From positions 992,001 to 1,056,000 of the forward strand of contig SCHM01000002.1 in assembly GCA_004123355.1 (NCBI GenBank): a stretch of DNA of 64,000 nucleotides, read 5' to 3'. This document shows positions 47,436 to 58,889 of this stretch, in pieces. Under the pieces are notes generated by a model. The model did not search any database. It was not told the origin of the DNA and saw only the letters and a program-made list of their open reading frames with translations. Position 1 is the first letter of the stretch. Each line of letters opens with the position of its first letter. This DNA is from Amphirosellinia nigrospora (taxonomy: Eukaryota > Ascomycota > Sordariomycetes > Xylariales > Xylariaceae). The translations under genes and the position numbers were made by a program.

Positions 47436-48319
47436 TCAGTTGTCGACACTTTCCGCGGCGCTCTCTTCGCCCCAGACGCCTCTTGTCTCTTGCTCAACGG
47501 CTCTCATGGCGATTGCAACCTCTTCCAGCTTAGCAACAACATCTCTCACACCCTGGTCGACTTTGCTAAAGTACCGATCATTCGCCTCTCTTCTATTCCT
47601 CGCAAGGAGAATATCTCGCTCCGTCTCCTCCTCCAACTTGGCGCCGAGCTTCTCACCGTCGAACCCACCACTACTAGGGTGCACGCTTCCGGTTCCTACG
47701 GTGCTTTTGCCTCCATCCGTGCCGTCGGCAGCCCCCTTGGCATTTCCCGCTGGATTAATGGCACCGTGAGAAGTACTAGTAGCCACAGCAGCCGCCATAC
47801 CTCCTACATCGCCCAGGGCGCCCTTCAAATTTCGCATTTCGGTCTCGGAAGCTGCCGATCCACCAGCGGCATCGTCAGCCTCGCTTCGACCCCAGGCTTG
47901 CGCCAGGGCGATCTGGGCAACCCGCAATTCGGCCAGCTTACGATCGTGGTCAGGCCCAAATACATGTGTGCCACCACTAGCGGACAACTCGGCCTCCTCA
48001 AGCGTCGCCTGCATCTCGGCCCATAATGCGTCGGTCCTATCGGCGGTTCGAGCTGAGTCTCCAGTCGGAAGACGGGGAGTTGGCCTGTTACGAGGGTTGA
48101 GGAAAGAGGCTGTGCGCGTCGGGAGATCTTGGGCCTGCTGAGTGGATGTACCGCCGGGCAATTGTGAACCCAGCTTCAGGCTAGATGATGACGGCGGCCC
48201 GGCGCCGGCGATGACGCCTGGAAGGGAGACATGTGATGCGCTTGGCGATGGGTGGAGGAAGAGGCTTGGTGGAGGGTCGCGAGTTTTTGAATTGCTCGGT
48301 GTTGATTTGTTTGAGACAT
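47436..48319 (-). CDS. Conserved-looking ascomycete coiled-coil protein
   Basis: Function not recognised. Starts MSQTNQHRAIQKLATLHQAS at 48319. A Ser/Pro-rich linker and SQLPGGTSTQQAQDLPTRTA precede the main part: DALWAEMQATLEEAELSASG, HDRKLAELRVAQIALAQAWG, a Gly/Ala/Thr-rich disordered stretch, then helical LEEETERDILLARNRREAND and VRDVVAKLEEVAIAMRAVEQ near the end. About 294 aa. One base is missing near 48230: the frame changes between QAHHM and LPGVIAGAGPPSSS. The helical ends and lack of a signal peptide suggest a cytoplasmic or nuclear complex subunit, which is inference only. It is divergent from RPS23, with about 640 bp between start codons. Confidence 0.65.
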
Positions 48320-48957
48320 AGCTGCATCCTACATCTTGAGTAGAGATGCCGATGCTAATTTTCTTTACTATTGGTATGGTAAAGAGAGCTCAGCCTACGC
48401 GCGATAGGCCCATCCTGAAATGCCGAGTTCGAGAGCTTAATAGTGATGCCGCTATTGTCGTCATGTATTGATGTATCTCAAGTACATGGGTATTTCGAGT
48501 CCCACATCGAGCACCCCCACTCTTGCACCGAGCCACTTCTTATCTTTATCTATCTACTGCATAGCCACATAGCTCACACCGCCACAGCAAGCCCACAAGC
48601 CCACCAACCACTCTCACTAGGGCAAACCCTTCAATTTCTCCATCCGGCGCCCCTCTGTGCAAAAATTAACCGAGAGAACTTCCTATCCACGCCAGCGAAC
48701 AGAGCAGCTAGCCATCTCACCCCCAAACCAAGACTCATCAATAAACCCATATTCCAGCGATATCACAAATAAGTCGGTAGGTCTCTCTCCAGAATTCACA
48801 AGCCATCACAATCGCCCGATATCCCTCGATTTTCGAGAACGTTGCGCGTTGTCATCGACCGAGTCAGCCCATCGAACCATCCAACACCCGCACCCGCGCA
48901 CGCGCAATCACGACTTACCGCCGAACCCGCTCGCTAACATCGTCGTTCCTAGCAATC
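48320..48957. promoter_or_regulatory. Shared divergent promoter of the coiled-coil gene and RPS23
   Basis: About 640 bp between two start codons pointing away from each other. The 400 bp before RPS23 are C-rich and CT/CA-rich on the plus strand, as is common in fungal ribosomal-protein promoters and 5' UTRs. Confidence 0.5.
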
Positions 48958-49529
48958 ATGGGTAAAGGCAAGCCTCGTGGTCTCAACGCGGCCAGAAAGC
49001 TGCGCACCCACCGTAAGGATCAGCGCTGGGCCGATTTGGGATACAAGAAGCGTGCTCTCGGTACCGCCTTCAAGTCCTCACCGTTCGGTGGTTCCTCCCA
49101 CGCCAAGGGTATCGTCCTCGAGAAGGTCGGTGTCGAGGCCAAGCAGCCCAACTCGGCCATTCGAAAGTGTGTCCGTGTCCAGCTCATCAAGAACGGCAAG
49201 AAGGTTACAGCTTTCGGTACGGAGCCCCAACTTTCCTATCTAGCCAATCATTGGTGGAGTGGCAGTGACAGGCACATCGGCGCCAGAGCTGCCGGGAGAG
49301 AGGAAGTTGCACTGTGGCTATAGGCGAGGCTAACAAATGATCTTTTACAGTCCCCAATGACGGTTGCTTGAACTTCGTCGACGAGAACGACGAGGTCCTC
49401 ATTGCCGGTTTCGGTCGTAAGGGCAAGGCCAAGGGTGATATTCCCGGTGTCCGTTTCAAGGTCGTGAAGGTGTCGGGTGTCGGTCTGTTAGCTCTGTGGA
49501 AGGAGAAGAAGGAGAAGCCCAGATCATAA
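48958..49529 (+). CDS. RPS23: 40S ribosomal protein S23 (uS12)
   Basis: Exons 48958-49216 and 49351-49529 around a 134-nt intron give 145 aa, the exact family length, with no break. It begins [20 protein letters not shown] and contains [20 protein letters not shown]; Pro64 in KQPNS is the decoding-centre residue that is hydroxylated in several eukaryotes. Exon 2 reads [20 protein letters not shown] and ends KEKKEKPRS. The protein sits at the decoding centre of the small subunit. Codon use is strongly C-ending, as expected for a highly expressed gene. Confidence 0.98.
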
Positions 49530-49587
49530 ACGGAGTCGCCACCGGGCCGGGGAGTCATGAGAGACGGGAATGAAAACTTGTGTGATG

Positions 49588-49593
49588 AAATAA
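49588..49593 (+). terminator. Poly(A) signal of RPS23
   Basis: AATAAA, 59 nt after the RPS23 stop codon. Confidence 0.5.
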
Positions 49594-50078
49594 AGGTTCA
49601 CCATTGGGAATGCGGAGTCGACACGGCTTGCTTGATTTTTCACTAGCATCATAGGTTCGGGCCTTATACACACAATCTTCCTAGGTTGATCGGATCCAAA
49701 ATAGAGATCTTAGCATCATCCAACCACACAACTTGGAGACCCCCTTTGCATAATGTGCATAATGACGCCAAATTCGCAGATGTTGAGGAGAATCTTCATA
49801 AGCCGAGTGGTAAATAGAGTGTACGCTACTTTTCATGGGCTGTTGCCTCGCTTACATCACGGGAAGAGTGAAGAAATAACCTTCAACAAACGATAGACAA
49901 TCTTCAGATTCTACGGCTACGAAATCATGACGTCGCATGAATTTGTGATTACCATGTCGATTCTATAAATCTTTTACATATACAATATTGGTACAGCTTG
50001 TGGTGTAGGTGAACCTCTCTACATATGATATCACCCACCTTCCCCTTCCAGCGGTTCCTAAGTTGCCTAAATATACAC
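49594..50078. other. Convergent intergenic region of RPS23 and COQ2
   Basis: About 500 bp between two stop codons; no gene seen. Confidence 0.6.
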
Positions 50079-51335
50079 CTACAGTTCCTGCGGACTACCT
50101 GATAAGTTCTCTGCCTTCACATCGATTCTACCCTTCTCGTTATCCTCTGAAATATATTGGATCAAGTAGTCGGTTCCGAGGCCGAGACTAATGACACCCC
50201 CAGTGATCCAACAACCATTGACGAACCACCACCAGCAGTCCTTAACGCTCTTCAAATTGACCTTCTTAATCATGTAACCGAGCGTTAAAGCAGCCCCTCC
50301 ACAGCTCCCGATGAAGAACGCCGGCCCAGCGCCCGTGGCAATCCCGGCACCGGCAAGCAGTCCGATTTGCACAACTGCCAAGCCGGTGAGAACCTGCTTT
50401 GTCTCCGCACCGTGTTTCAGAGCAATGCTCTTGATGCCAGCCTTCGCGTCGTCCCGGACGTCCATGTGCGCGTAGATCATGTCATACAACACCGTCCAGG
50501 CGACGTTACTCGCATATAAGAGTGCGGCGGCGGCCCTGATGGCACCAGCGTCTGCGGCGAGCAGGTCTACCCCTAGCGCCGGAAACCCCATCATAGCGCC
50601 CCAGGAGAAGGTTAGGCCGAGCACGAACTGCGGATAGTACGTGACACGCTTGGCCAGCGGATACGTCGCTACGAAAATGAGACTCGGGATGCCGTAGTAT
50701 AGGCATGCAGGTGGGAACTGTAGTAGGATCCCCAGGCCGGCCAGCAGCTGAGCACCTGTCCATGCCAAGGCCCGGAACGGCGTCAGGGCGCCGCGAGCAA
50801 TGGGCCGCAGACGCGTACGAGTTACGTGCGGGTCGAGATTCCGGTCCCATAAGTCGTTGATGCTGCACCCCGCGCCGCGCATGATGAGTGCGCCTGAGAA
50901 GAAAAGGGCAGTGGTTCCGAGGACGGAGAGAGGGGATGCCATTGGGGTCGCGAGGGGTGCCGCAAGGAGGGTTGAGAAGAGACATGGGAAGAATAAGTAT
51001 ATTGTTCCCGCCGGCTTGTCAAGGCGCATCAGCTCCCCGTAGGGAATCCATGATGCAGGGAGAAGGGAAAGAAACCCGGTTGTTGGTGGTAAGTAGGGTT
51101 CTGGAATCACCGGCGAGGAGGGCGATTCAAGGGTGTGAGCTCGACGTCGAGGGATAGAAGTCGGGTGTAGTGGAATGAGGTGAGTTGGCTTCAGAAAGCC
51201 TACGGCTGTTCTGGATGTTGAACGCCCCTTTAATCCATGTATTTTAGATATGCGCTGGGTGAGCTGTGATACTCGGGGCCCAGTTACACCTCGGGAGAGC
51301 GGCTGTATTCTACCGCAAATGCTTAAAAGTTGCAT
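50079..51335 (-). CDS. COQ2: 4-hydroxybenzoate polyprenyltransferase, mitochondrial
   Basis: UbiA-family membrane enzyme that joins a polyprenyl chain to 4-hydroxybenzoate in ubiquinone synthesis, in the inner mitochondrial membrane. Single exon, 418 aa, intact. The Arg/Ser-rich N-terminal 70 residues form a mitochondrial targeting region. Then come YGELMRLDKPAGTIYLFFPC, the first Asp-rich prenyl-diphosphate motif GCSINDLWDRNLDPHVTRTR (NDxxDxxxD), and the second, YDMIYAHMDVRDDAKAGIKS (DxxxD form). Several hydrophobic helices follow, as in the family. Confidence 0.96.
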   Translation of the reverse strand: MQLLSICGRIQPLSRGVTGPRVSQLTQRISKIHGLKGRSTSRTAVGFLKPTHLIPLHPTSIPRRRAHTLESPSSPVIPEPYLPPTTGFLSLLPASWIPYGELMRLDKPAGTIYLFFPCLFSTLLAAPLATPMASPLSVLGTTALFFSGALIMRGAGCSINDLWDRNLDPHVTRTRLRPIARGALTPFRALAWTGAQLLAGLGILLQFPPACLYYGIPSLIFVATYPLAKRVTYYPQFVLGLTFSWGAMMGFPALGVDLLAADAGAIRAAAALLYASNVAWTVLYDMIYAHMDVRDDAKAGIKSIALKHGAETKQVLTGLAVVQIGLLAGAGIATGAGPAFFIGSCGGAALTLGYMIKKVNLKSVKDCWWWFVNGCWITGGVISLGLGTDYLIQYISEDNEKGRIDVKAENLSGSPQEL

Positions 51336-52180
51336 TTCCTTTTTAAAAGATAGCTTGAGATCTGCAATTCAGATTAACACGTGTTTCCCTCCCACGAATC
51401 CAACGACGATTCAACAACGTAAAAAGCCAAAGAAGTTAATTTCAGATGTAACATCATTCCTTTCATACTAAGCTGAGCAGCATCTTTGTACCTTAGTTTT
51501 GGCCTAGAGATAGCTGGAGACGTGCTTACCTAACTTTTATACTCTAGATATCTTACGATTTGAAGAGAACCTGAAATGCTTAAGCCCACGATCTAGTTCC
51601 TGTAAATCCCCGCGTAAAAGAGTGTTGCATGTGGCATTTGGGAAGGAGCTTGCACTATTTCGGCACTGTTCAACCTTCAAGATTAAAAAAGTTATAACTT
51701 TGAATACCGGGCACATTACGTAGCTTCCTATCGATTGGGACCCAGTGGGCTTATCCATTAAAAGTACAGGGATTGTTCAATACCTACATGCATATTTAGG
51801 TAATAGCGGGCACAGGTACCTGCCTAAGATTACCTATAGCTAAGTACAGTACCTACCCATATCTATCTACTGTCCTGCGGCGACATCTCCAACTTCTTGC
51901 AATCTGAAGATTCACCAACGTAGGTATTGTGAAGTAAGCGCGCCGCACTCCATCCTAATAACCTTGAAAGTGCTTGCGCCCTACCCCCATTCACTGGAGG
52001 GAGGAGAATGTCCTTGCTTCATCTGATGCCATCAGCCTGTTCATCGTTTCGGTGACGCGCTCAACGTTATCGCGACCCTCTACGCATGTGCACGGCTCTG
52101 TCAGTTTTTGCGTAAAAGATTGAAAACATTGTCGCGCCCACCACATTTGACTGCCTTGATACAGGCGGTTCTAGATCAAT
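51336..52180. other. Divergent region between COQ2 and the JmjC gene
   Basis: AT-rich and TACCTA-rich at 51779-51860 (several TACCTA, TTTAGGTA and GGTACCTG words). No gene seen. Confidence 0.6.
51779..51860. repeat. TACCTA/TAGGTA-rich low-complexity cluster
   Basis: TACCTA and its reverse complement TAGGTA recur with spacing variations over about 80 bp. Similar clusters occur near 5540-5700, 26500-26610 and 40340-40375, always between genes. Confidence 0.6.
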
Positions 52181-55100
52181 ATGCCGAGTGCGCTCCATCC
52201 ACAAGCCAAGTTCGATCCAATACCGCCGGATCTCGACCTCCATGGCCTGGTCGATCGAACTCCCAACTTCGACTGGGTAACGCGCATCTCCATCACTCAG
52301 ATCCGACGACTTGGCCCGGCCGGGTTCGAGAAACTCGTCCAGCTGCACGTAATAGAAGGTGGCCGGCCACTGGTCATTGAGGGATGGGATCGGGCTTTGC
52401 CTAACGATCTTTTTAGTGCTGCTTGGCTAGAGAGAACATGCGACAAGAAGCGTAAGTTCTTGCCCCTTTCTCCCCCCGTTCTGGCAACCACTAACCCCAT
52501 GGACAGAGGAAAACGTGCGCGACATCAATGCGCAGACAGACATCCCCATGACTGCTGGTCATTACCTGCGATCAATGCGACAGCTTGCAAACCAATGGAC
52601 GCCTTCAAACTTCCGCGACGAGCGCCGACAGCGTCTATACATGAAGGATATCGATTGCCCAGATGAATGGTTTCACCACCTCAAGAAGATCATCCCGCCT
52701 AATGTTTTCTACATGAACGAAAATATTAGTGAGAACCCGAGCCACGGGTCTCGAAGCGACGATATCTTTGGTGCGCCTGAGAAGACATCCGCTGTGGCTG
52801 GGGACTTGATGAGCAGTCTAGACCTAGAGATGCGCGCGCAAAATCTCATGTGTTATGTCGGTCATGAAGGAACATATACTCCAGCCCACCGAGAGATGTG
52901 CGCAAGCTTGGGCCAGAACATCATGGTCGAGGCATCAGGAAGTGAGAATGGGGAAAAGCCAGGAAGCTCTATCTGGTTTATGACAGAGACCAAGGACCGG
53001 GAAGTCGTGCGCGAATACTTCCTCTCTATGCTTGGGCACGATATCGAGATCGAAAAGCATTTTGCCCAAGTCAATGCTTGGAAAAAGGCAAACTTCCCCG
53101 TCTATATTGTCGAGCAGAAAGTGGGGGACTTCATATTAGTGCCTCCTCTTGCGCCGCATCAAGTGTGGAACCGGGGTACTAGGACAATGAAAGTCGCGTG
53201 GAATCGAACGACCGTAGAGACACTTGACCTGGCATTGCACGAAGCCCTCCCAAAGGCCCGACTTGTATGCCGAGACGAACAATACAAAAACAAGGCCATC
53301 ATTTACTATACTCTTGACAAGTACTACAAGGAAATGCAGTCGTTCGAGGATAGTGCCGAGGTCAGCTGGTTGGGGCTTGGTCAAGAACTGATGCAGAATT
53401 CCTTTCGCATGAAACAGATGGCTCGTGACTTCAAGAGGTTATTCAATCTCTTTACTGAAATACTAGTCGATGAAATGTTCGGAGAGAAACAGCTGAACGT
53501 CGAGTATATCCCCTTTGACTCAAATATCACCTGCTCATATTGTAGGTCTAATATCTTCAATCGGTTTTTAACCTGCAAGTGTTGCGTACGGCAACTCATA
53601 AACGGCGACGAAGACACCTACGATATTTGCTTAGACTGTTATGCTATGGGTCGCTCTTGCGTATGCGTTTCTGGCCTGAAGTGGTGTGAGCAGTGGGAAT
53701 GGTCCGAACTTGTTAACAAAATGAAACGTGGCGTGCAATGGTCGTCGAACAAGACGACTTTATTGACATCAACCTCTCTCCCAGCCTCTCGAATTGGCAC
53801 GCAAGATATCAGGCAAGAAATCAGTAGCTCAGATTTGCCAAGAACAATTACGAAGACGGCCATGGAACGATATCACTAAACCGCCTGAGCGGGAAGCCGA
53901 AGTCTCTGATGACCCCGACGTTGATGAGGATGGTCGTGTTAAAAAGAAGCCGAAGAGGCGCAAGAAGAAGCTTGGCGAAACCTACACTTGCCATGTATGC
54001 TGCCATAAAGATTTCCTTTACAAGTTGCACTTCTGCTCCACGTGCCCCTCGGCGTACTGCTACGGTGTCCTATGGAGAGCATTTGATATGATGCCGCAAG
54101 CCGTCATGGAGCAAGAGCATTGGCAATGCCCGAAGTGTCTCAAGATTTGCAACTGTGGTGGATGCCGGCGAAGTGGCAATACTGTGCCATATATTCCCAA
54201 GAATACACTGTTGGGGCATGACACCCGCCCTATTGCCGATGATAGGAGTGTAGAATCTATCGTCGATTTCCGGGTTCACAACCTGAGCTGGCTGAAGGCC
54301 GCCGGTGAAGAGAATCGCAGCAAAGACTCGAAACGCATGAATACGCTGCGACAACAGGCCGACGCCGAGAAAGCCAAAGATCCACTAGCATCCATGGCTG
54401 CAGATAACGCTCCCGACGAAATGGATGCCGCGCTCCAGGATTCAATCGCGAATGGTTACGGTGACCAAAGCCATATCGCTGCCTCTGAATCACGAGAATA
54501 TAGCGAACATCTCGGCCCGCCGCCCGTTTCACATGAACAGCCAGGCAGCCAAATTGAAACGACGGATGCGTTTGGGTTACAGGATGCAGAAGGCGAATCA
54601 TTTATCCAGACCCATCTAACTACCCCGATCCGACAATGTTGGATCGAGGGCGTATGATGGGGTTGGGTTTCTACGAACAAGACGAAAGTACGGACAGAAT
54701 TCTCTTCGATGCTTTCCAAATGCCAACACCAGATGTCCTTAATAATGAACCTGAGATGTCCGAGTTTGTGAAGAAAACTTTACGCCTTGCGAAACGGAAG
54801 GCCCGACTCGAGCAAGACGATGACCCCGACTTCCAAGGCCCGAGGAGCCATCGTAAAAAACCAAGACCGGCAATATCGAGCAATTGGTTAATCTAGACCC
54901 AGCTCTGCTTGGTTCTCTCGGTGATAGCACTCCTACCCCGGTTCGCGAAACAGATAAAATCATGTAGCCGCTGAAGAAGCGCCTAATGCATTGGAAGGGG
55001 GAAATGGAAGCCAAGTCACAGAGAATCAGGTGCCGGCAGTCCCGGCCAAACCGACACGGGTTCCGTTACCCATTGACCCATTGCGACCTACATTACGACA

Positions 55101-56207
55101 TGCTAAGCCCATGACGTCGTATGTGGAAGCGGAGGAACCCGTAGAAGATCCCGATGATACGGTCCCGTGAGGCACTTTGGGGAGGAGAACACAGAACCTA
55201 ACGAAAAAACTAACGAAGACACTAGCGAAGAGTCGAGACCATCTGCCGTAGATTTAGCGGCAGATGCAATTCGTGCTATTACTGGCATGCCTGTATCTCA
55301 GGACACACTGACAAACAAGCCGACGACACCGCAATATAGTGGCAAGAGGCGAGGACGACCACCGCGAAGTTCACTTGACGTGGTCTCGTCGTCACCTTCT
55401 ACAGAGAAAAGCGGCGAGGTCGTCCTCCTGGAACAGGCCGGGCACGAAGATCAACTTTGAATCGGGTTGAGAATATTGAAGACACAACATGGCCGATGCT
55501 GATGATCACGCCGATAACGATGGCGTCGAGCAAGATAACGTTACTATCGCTGAGTTGGAGGCTCAATTAGTGGTGGAAGAACTTGAATCGCGCGAGAATA
55601 GAGACGAGGCACAGTTACAATCTACTCCTGCTCAAGAAAACTTGACTAGACGAAGAGGACGTCCACCAGGCCCCAGACGCCCTCAACCCGTAAAGATGTC
55701 CACGACAGAGCTGAGGAGACACCGCACCCACTAAAGATTTTCGATCTATGTCACTGCAAGAGCGGATGGCACTTAAGGGAAGAAGAAAATCCGCATTGGA
55801 CAACGGAGTCGCAATCCAGATACTGGTGTACCTGGAACTACTACGCCCACATCTACGGCCAAGGTTTTCCAGAGGGCTAAGCCCACTGCAATTGACAAAG
55901 AGGCTCATTCGTCAGTGCCCACTCTAAACGCGGCCGTGCTGAACTCATTGATGATGATTTTGAGCCTCCGCCAGTCGGTTCGCCATCTGTTTCTTCTGCA
56001 TCAGAGCACGATGAACCACAACCGTCACGAAGCGTATCAGGTGGACCAACCGTCGTCCGACTGGCTATCTCTGATGGTGAAAGCTCTGCAGAGTCTTCAT
56101 CCGGCTTGAGCGACGACGAGATCCCCGCGAGGCGATTCGTACCAACTCGTGGTAGAGGGCGACCGTCGGCTCGGGGGCAAGGTAGCCGGTGGGCCACGCG
56201 TGGTTAA
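52181..56207 (+). CDS. JmjC-domain, zf-4CXXC_R1 and AT-hook chromatin protein
   Basis: Exon 1 (52181-52451) and exon 2 from 52507 are separated by a 55-nt intron. The N-terminal half contains the JmjC fold: YTPAHREMCASLGQNIMVEA (HxE iron ligands), SSIWFMTETKDREVVREYFL, and FILVPPLAPHQVWNRGTRTM (second His). A Cys-rich segment (CSYCRSNIFNRFLTCKCCVR, then YDICLDCYAMG) precedes the zf-4CXXC_R1 domain: ETYTCHVCCHKDFLYKLHFC and WQCPKCLKICNCGGCRRSGN. The disordered C-terminal third holds four AT-hook cores: KRRGRPPR (about 55345), KRRGRPPG (about 55410), RRRGRPPGPRRP (about 55650) and RGRGRPSARG (about 56150). This suggests an Fe(II)/2-oxoglutarate histone demethylase or chromatin-boundary factor on AT-rich DNA. 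The frame is open to about 53720, then shifts roughly ten times, mostly as one-base losses. Confidence 0.82.
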
Positions 56208-57950
56208 AATATTAATGTATGGGAGTTTGGCGTCCAGGTGGATATAAAGCGCTTAACAGCTGCATATGCTTGCTTTGTAATGAGTTGAATGTAGCAATAG
56301 CAGAACCCTGCTATATTGTGTGCTGTGCGATAACATGTTCAGTAAGGTCGTTATAATTCTACTTTAGAACAAGAAAGAATGATCGCGCGAAGTTTCTGCA
56401 CAATCAGCACATGTGACTACGTCAACTCCATGTTGCATAGTCCCCTTTCCCTTCAGCTATGCTGTTTGCATCAACAACCCATCCCCTCTCCTCGACCTCA
56501 ACCTTACCTGATAGTAAGTGAAGCACATGGTACGACGCTTCAGGTCTCCGGGATCTGGAATGGCTACTTGACACGGCGTAAGTGAGGGGTCTACGTACGG
56601 TGTACTTCGAACCAGTATTGTTTTGACTTGTGGCGTTGTCGGGTATAGGTAATAAAAGCAGCGATGTTGAAGATCAGCTTCAGCCGTGACGTAACATAGA
56701 TGCATTCTGAACCTCACTGTAGTAGCCTTTACGCAATCGAGAACTCTTCAACAGCCGTTGGGAAATTTCCCAGCAGCAACCAGAACGGCGTCTGTTATGA
56801 ATCGATGTTGATGGTGTTGTGACTAGGCCGAAGCGGGAGTGGATGCTATCCAATTCGTATGTTAGTTGGCGGGCTGAAACACTGTTCCAGAATCCTTTAG
56901 CAGATCCAATTAGTAAGTGAGAGTTGTTTAGTCAGGCTATACACTTCTTGGCAAAGAAGAATTGAAACAATGACGGTTTTGATTCGCCCCCAATGATCAG
57001 ATCCAGCGCTTAAAGTCAGGGCATAGAGTAGATCAACTACCTACCAAGCAAGTAGCTAAAAAACGTTGGAGGCCTAAGAACACGATAGTACTATCGAATG
57101 AGGATTAAAGCTTCCGGATCTACAACTAAATAGTCGGGTTGATGCAGGCTGACGTAATATATTTGAACTAAAAACTACAAAGCCTGGAATTGGCTCAATA
57201 TAGAGAGGCCGCATTAGCCATGACCCGACTAGGGCTGGCTGAAAAGTGTCGGAAAATTGCCCCCTTCAGGGATGCCTTACATTTTTGTGCTGCAGGGCGA
57301 GAATAGAGAAACTATAAGGCAGTCAGACTGCTATAACTAGCTTCATCATTGATACCGTATATACTATGTACTGGTAGGTAATTACAACCATAATGCAGCA
57401 TCAGTGCTATGTAATACAGAATAATCTCGCCGCTAGTCACCAGAAGCCATTAGCTGAAATATCTCGGGTCTAAACTCGTCGTATGTGTACATCGACTGGG
57501 CGTATCAGGTCTCCAATGATGCAGCATTTCTGTAACCTGGACTATTTCTTGTGACGAGGCTAGCTGAGACGAAGATCATTGTAGAATCAGTCAAGAAAAA
57601 AGGCTAACGCAAAGATAGGATATGAGTTTTATGACTAAGTGAGAGTTGAAATAGGAGGCTAGTCTGTCGTGGCACCATGTGTCCGTTCACCTAATGTTAC
57701 TTCCATGATCCCGACCATAGAAAACCATCCAATAACCCCGATAGGAAACAGTACACTTATGAGAGCAGAGAGATCATCCCGAAAATTGCATGAAAAAAAT
57801 TAATACATCTCGGTACCATGGGAAAAGTTCTTGGTTTCAGCTGATGTTCGACGTGAATCGGACTTTCTACGTCGCAAGAATTGATTTTGTCCTGTCTGTT
57901 TCATACAATAACTGCATCATGACATTACTGGAGTTTGAAAATCTGTCCCC
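56208..57950. other. Intergenic; no supported gene
   Basis: AT-rich spacer of about 1.7 kb; only short featureless ORFs. Confidence 0.55.
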
Positions 57951-57953
57951 AGA

Positions 57954-57961
57954 TATAAAAA
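57954..57961 (+). promoter_or_regulatory. TATA box of the crystallin-like gene
   Basis: TATAAAAA lies about 150 bp upstream of the first ATG of the downstream gene. Confidence 0.5.
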
Positions 57962-58107
57962 GGGCCCTCTGTCGTTGATTTAATCATAATTCATAATCCA
58001 GAGTTATAACTTTGTAAGCATCATCAGCAACATCTGCACACAGAGCATCAATCTAATACCCTTCGCCTAGTCGATCTGATACTTCTTACCCAACTCGACG
58101 TACACCT

Positions 58108-58889
58108 ATGATCAAGATGGCTCCAAACGCCCCAGAACATTCTGCCGAATTTTTCGACAAGGCCAACTTCGAAGGCCGAAATCATCTGTACTTGCTTAAC
58201 GCAGTCACCCACTTATACCCCAAAAAAATTGCCGATGTTTACCAATCTCTTAGCACCGGCTTAGGAGCCAGTTAGTACTTTTGAACAATTCATTCACTGA
58301 TCCAGCAAACATTCTGCTGCTCTCTGCCATAATCTCATAAATGCTTTGACGACATCGCCCGATAAACTCGTCAGCCCTTGCTGTAAACGGTTATTGTTAA
58401 CTCTTAATCTCTTACAGAGGTCTATTGTTGGCACCACCTCGACTCTATTGGCCGCCACGCAGAACTAGAGGGTGACCATGCTACCATGGCAGCAGCCGGC
58501 GACCTCACCTGTTTCAGCATCGACAAGGATGACACTCAGGTCATCCAGTTCAACTTCGTCGACAAAACGGGCGGGCACCCAAGGACTACAGCCTAACCCT
58601 GGACCTGCATGGCATTGGCAGGAAGATCTTGTATTCCAATGACGGCTCGGACTACAAGCTCGCCGGCAAGATTAGCCCGTCGTCAGGAACGGTTACGACG
58701 GCCATCTTCCTTCGCAACGAGAAAACAGGGGTGTACCTGTCGACTGGGTCTATCTACTTCGTGTGGAACGCGCAGAAGAAGGAGGTCGACATTGACTCGG
58801 AAAAATTCTGGCCAAAACAGCTCACACATGAGAGACAGGGGCCTACCAAGTTCCTCATCACACTTGTCTCCAACGAGCCAACTAACTAA
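58108..58889 (+). CDS. Beta/gamma-crystallin-like protein
   Basis: Exon 1 (58108-58270) reads MIKMAPNAPEH, AEFFDKANFEGRNHLYLLN and KKIADVYQSLSTGLGA. A 147-nt intron ends at 58417, and exon 2 continues KVYCWHHLDSIGRHAELEGD. The pattern (xFFDxxNFEGR...L...IxDVYQSLSTGLGxKVYCWxH) is that of small beta/gamma-crystallin-fold proteins, some of which bind calcium. A second segment (LDLHGIGRKILYSNDGSDYK, then KLAGKISPSSGTVTTAIFLR) follows. One base is missing in the G run at about 58573-58576 (GGAPKDYSLTLDL is read across). No signal peptide is seen. The second ATG at 58117 is an alternative start. About 211 aa when restored. Confidence 0.65.
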
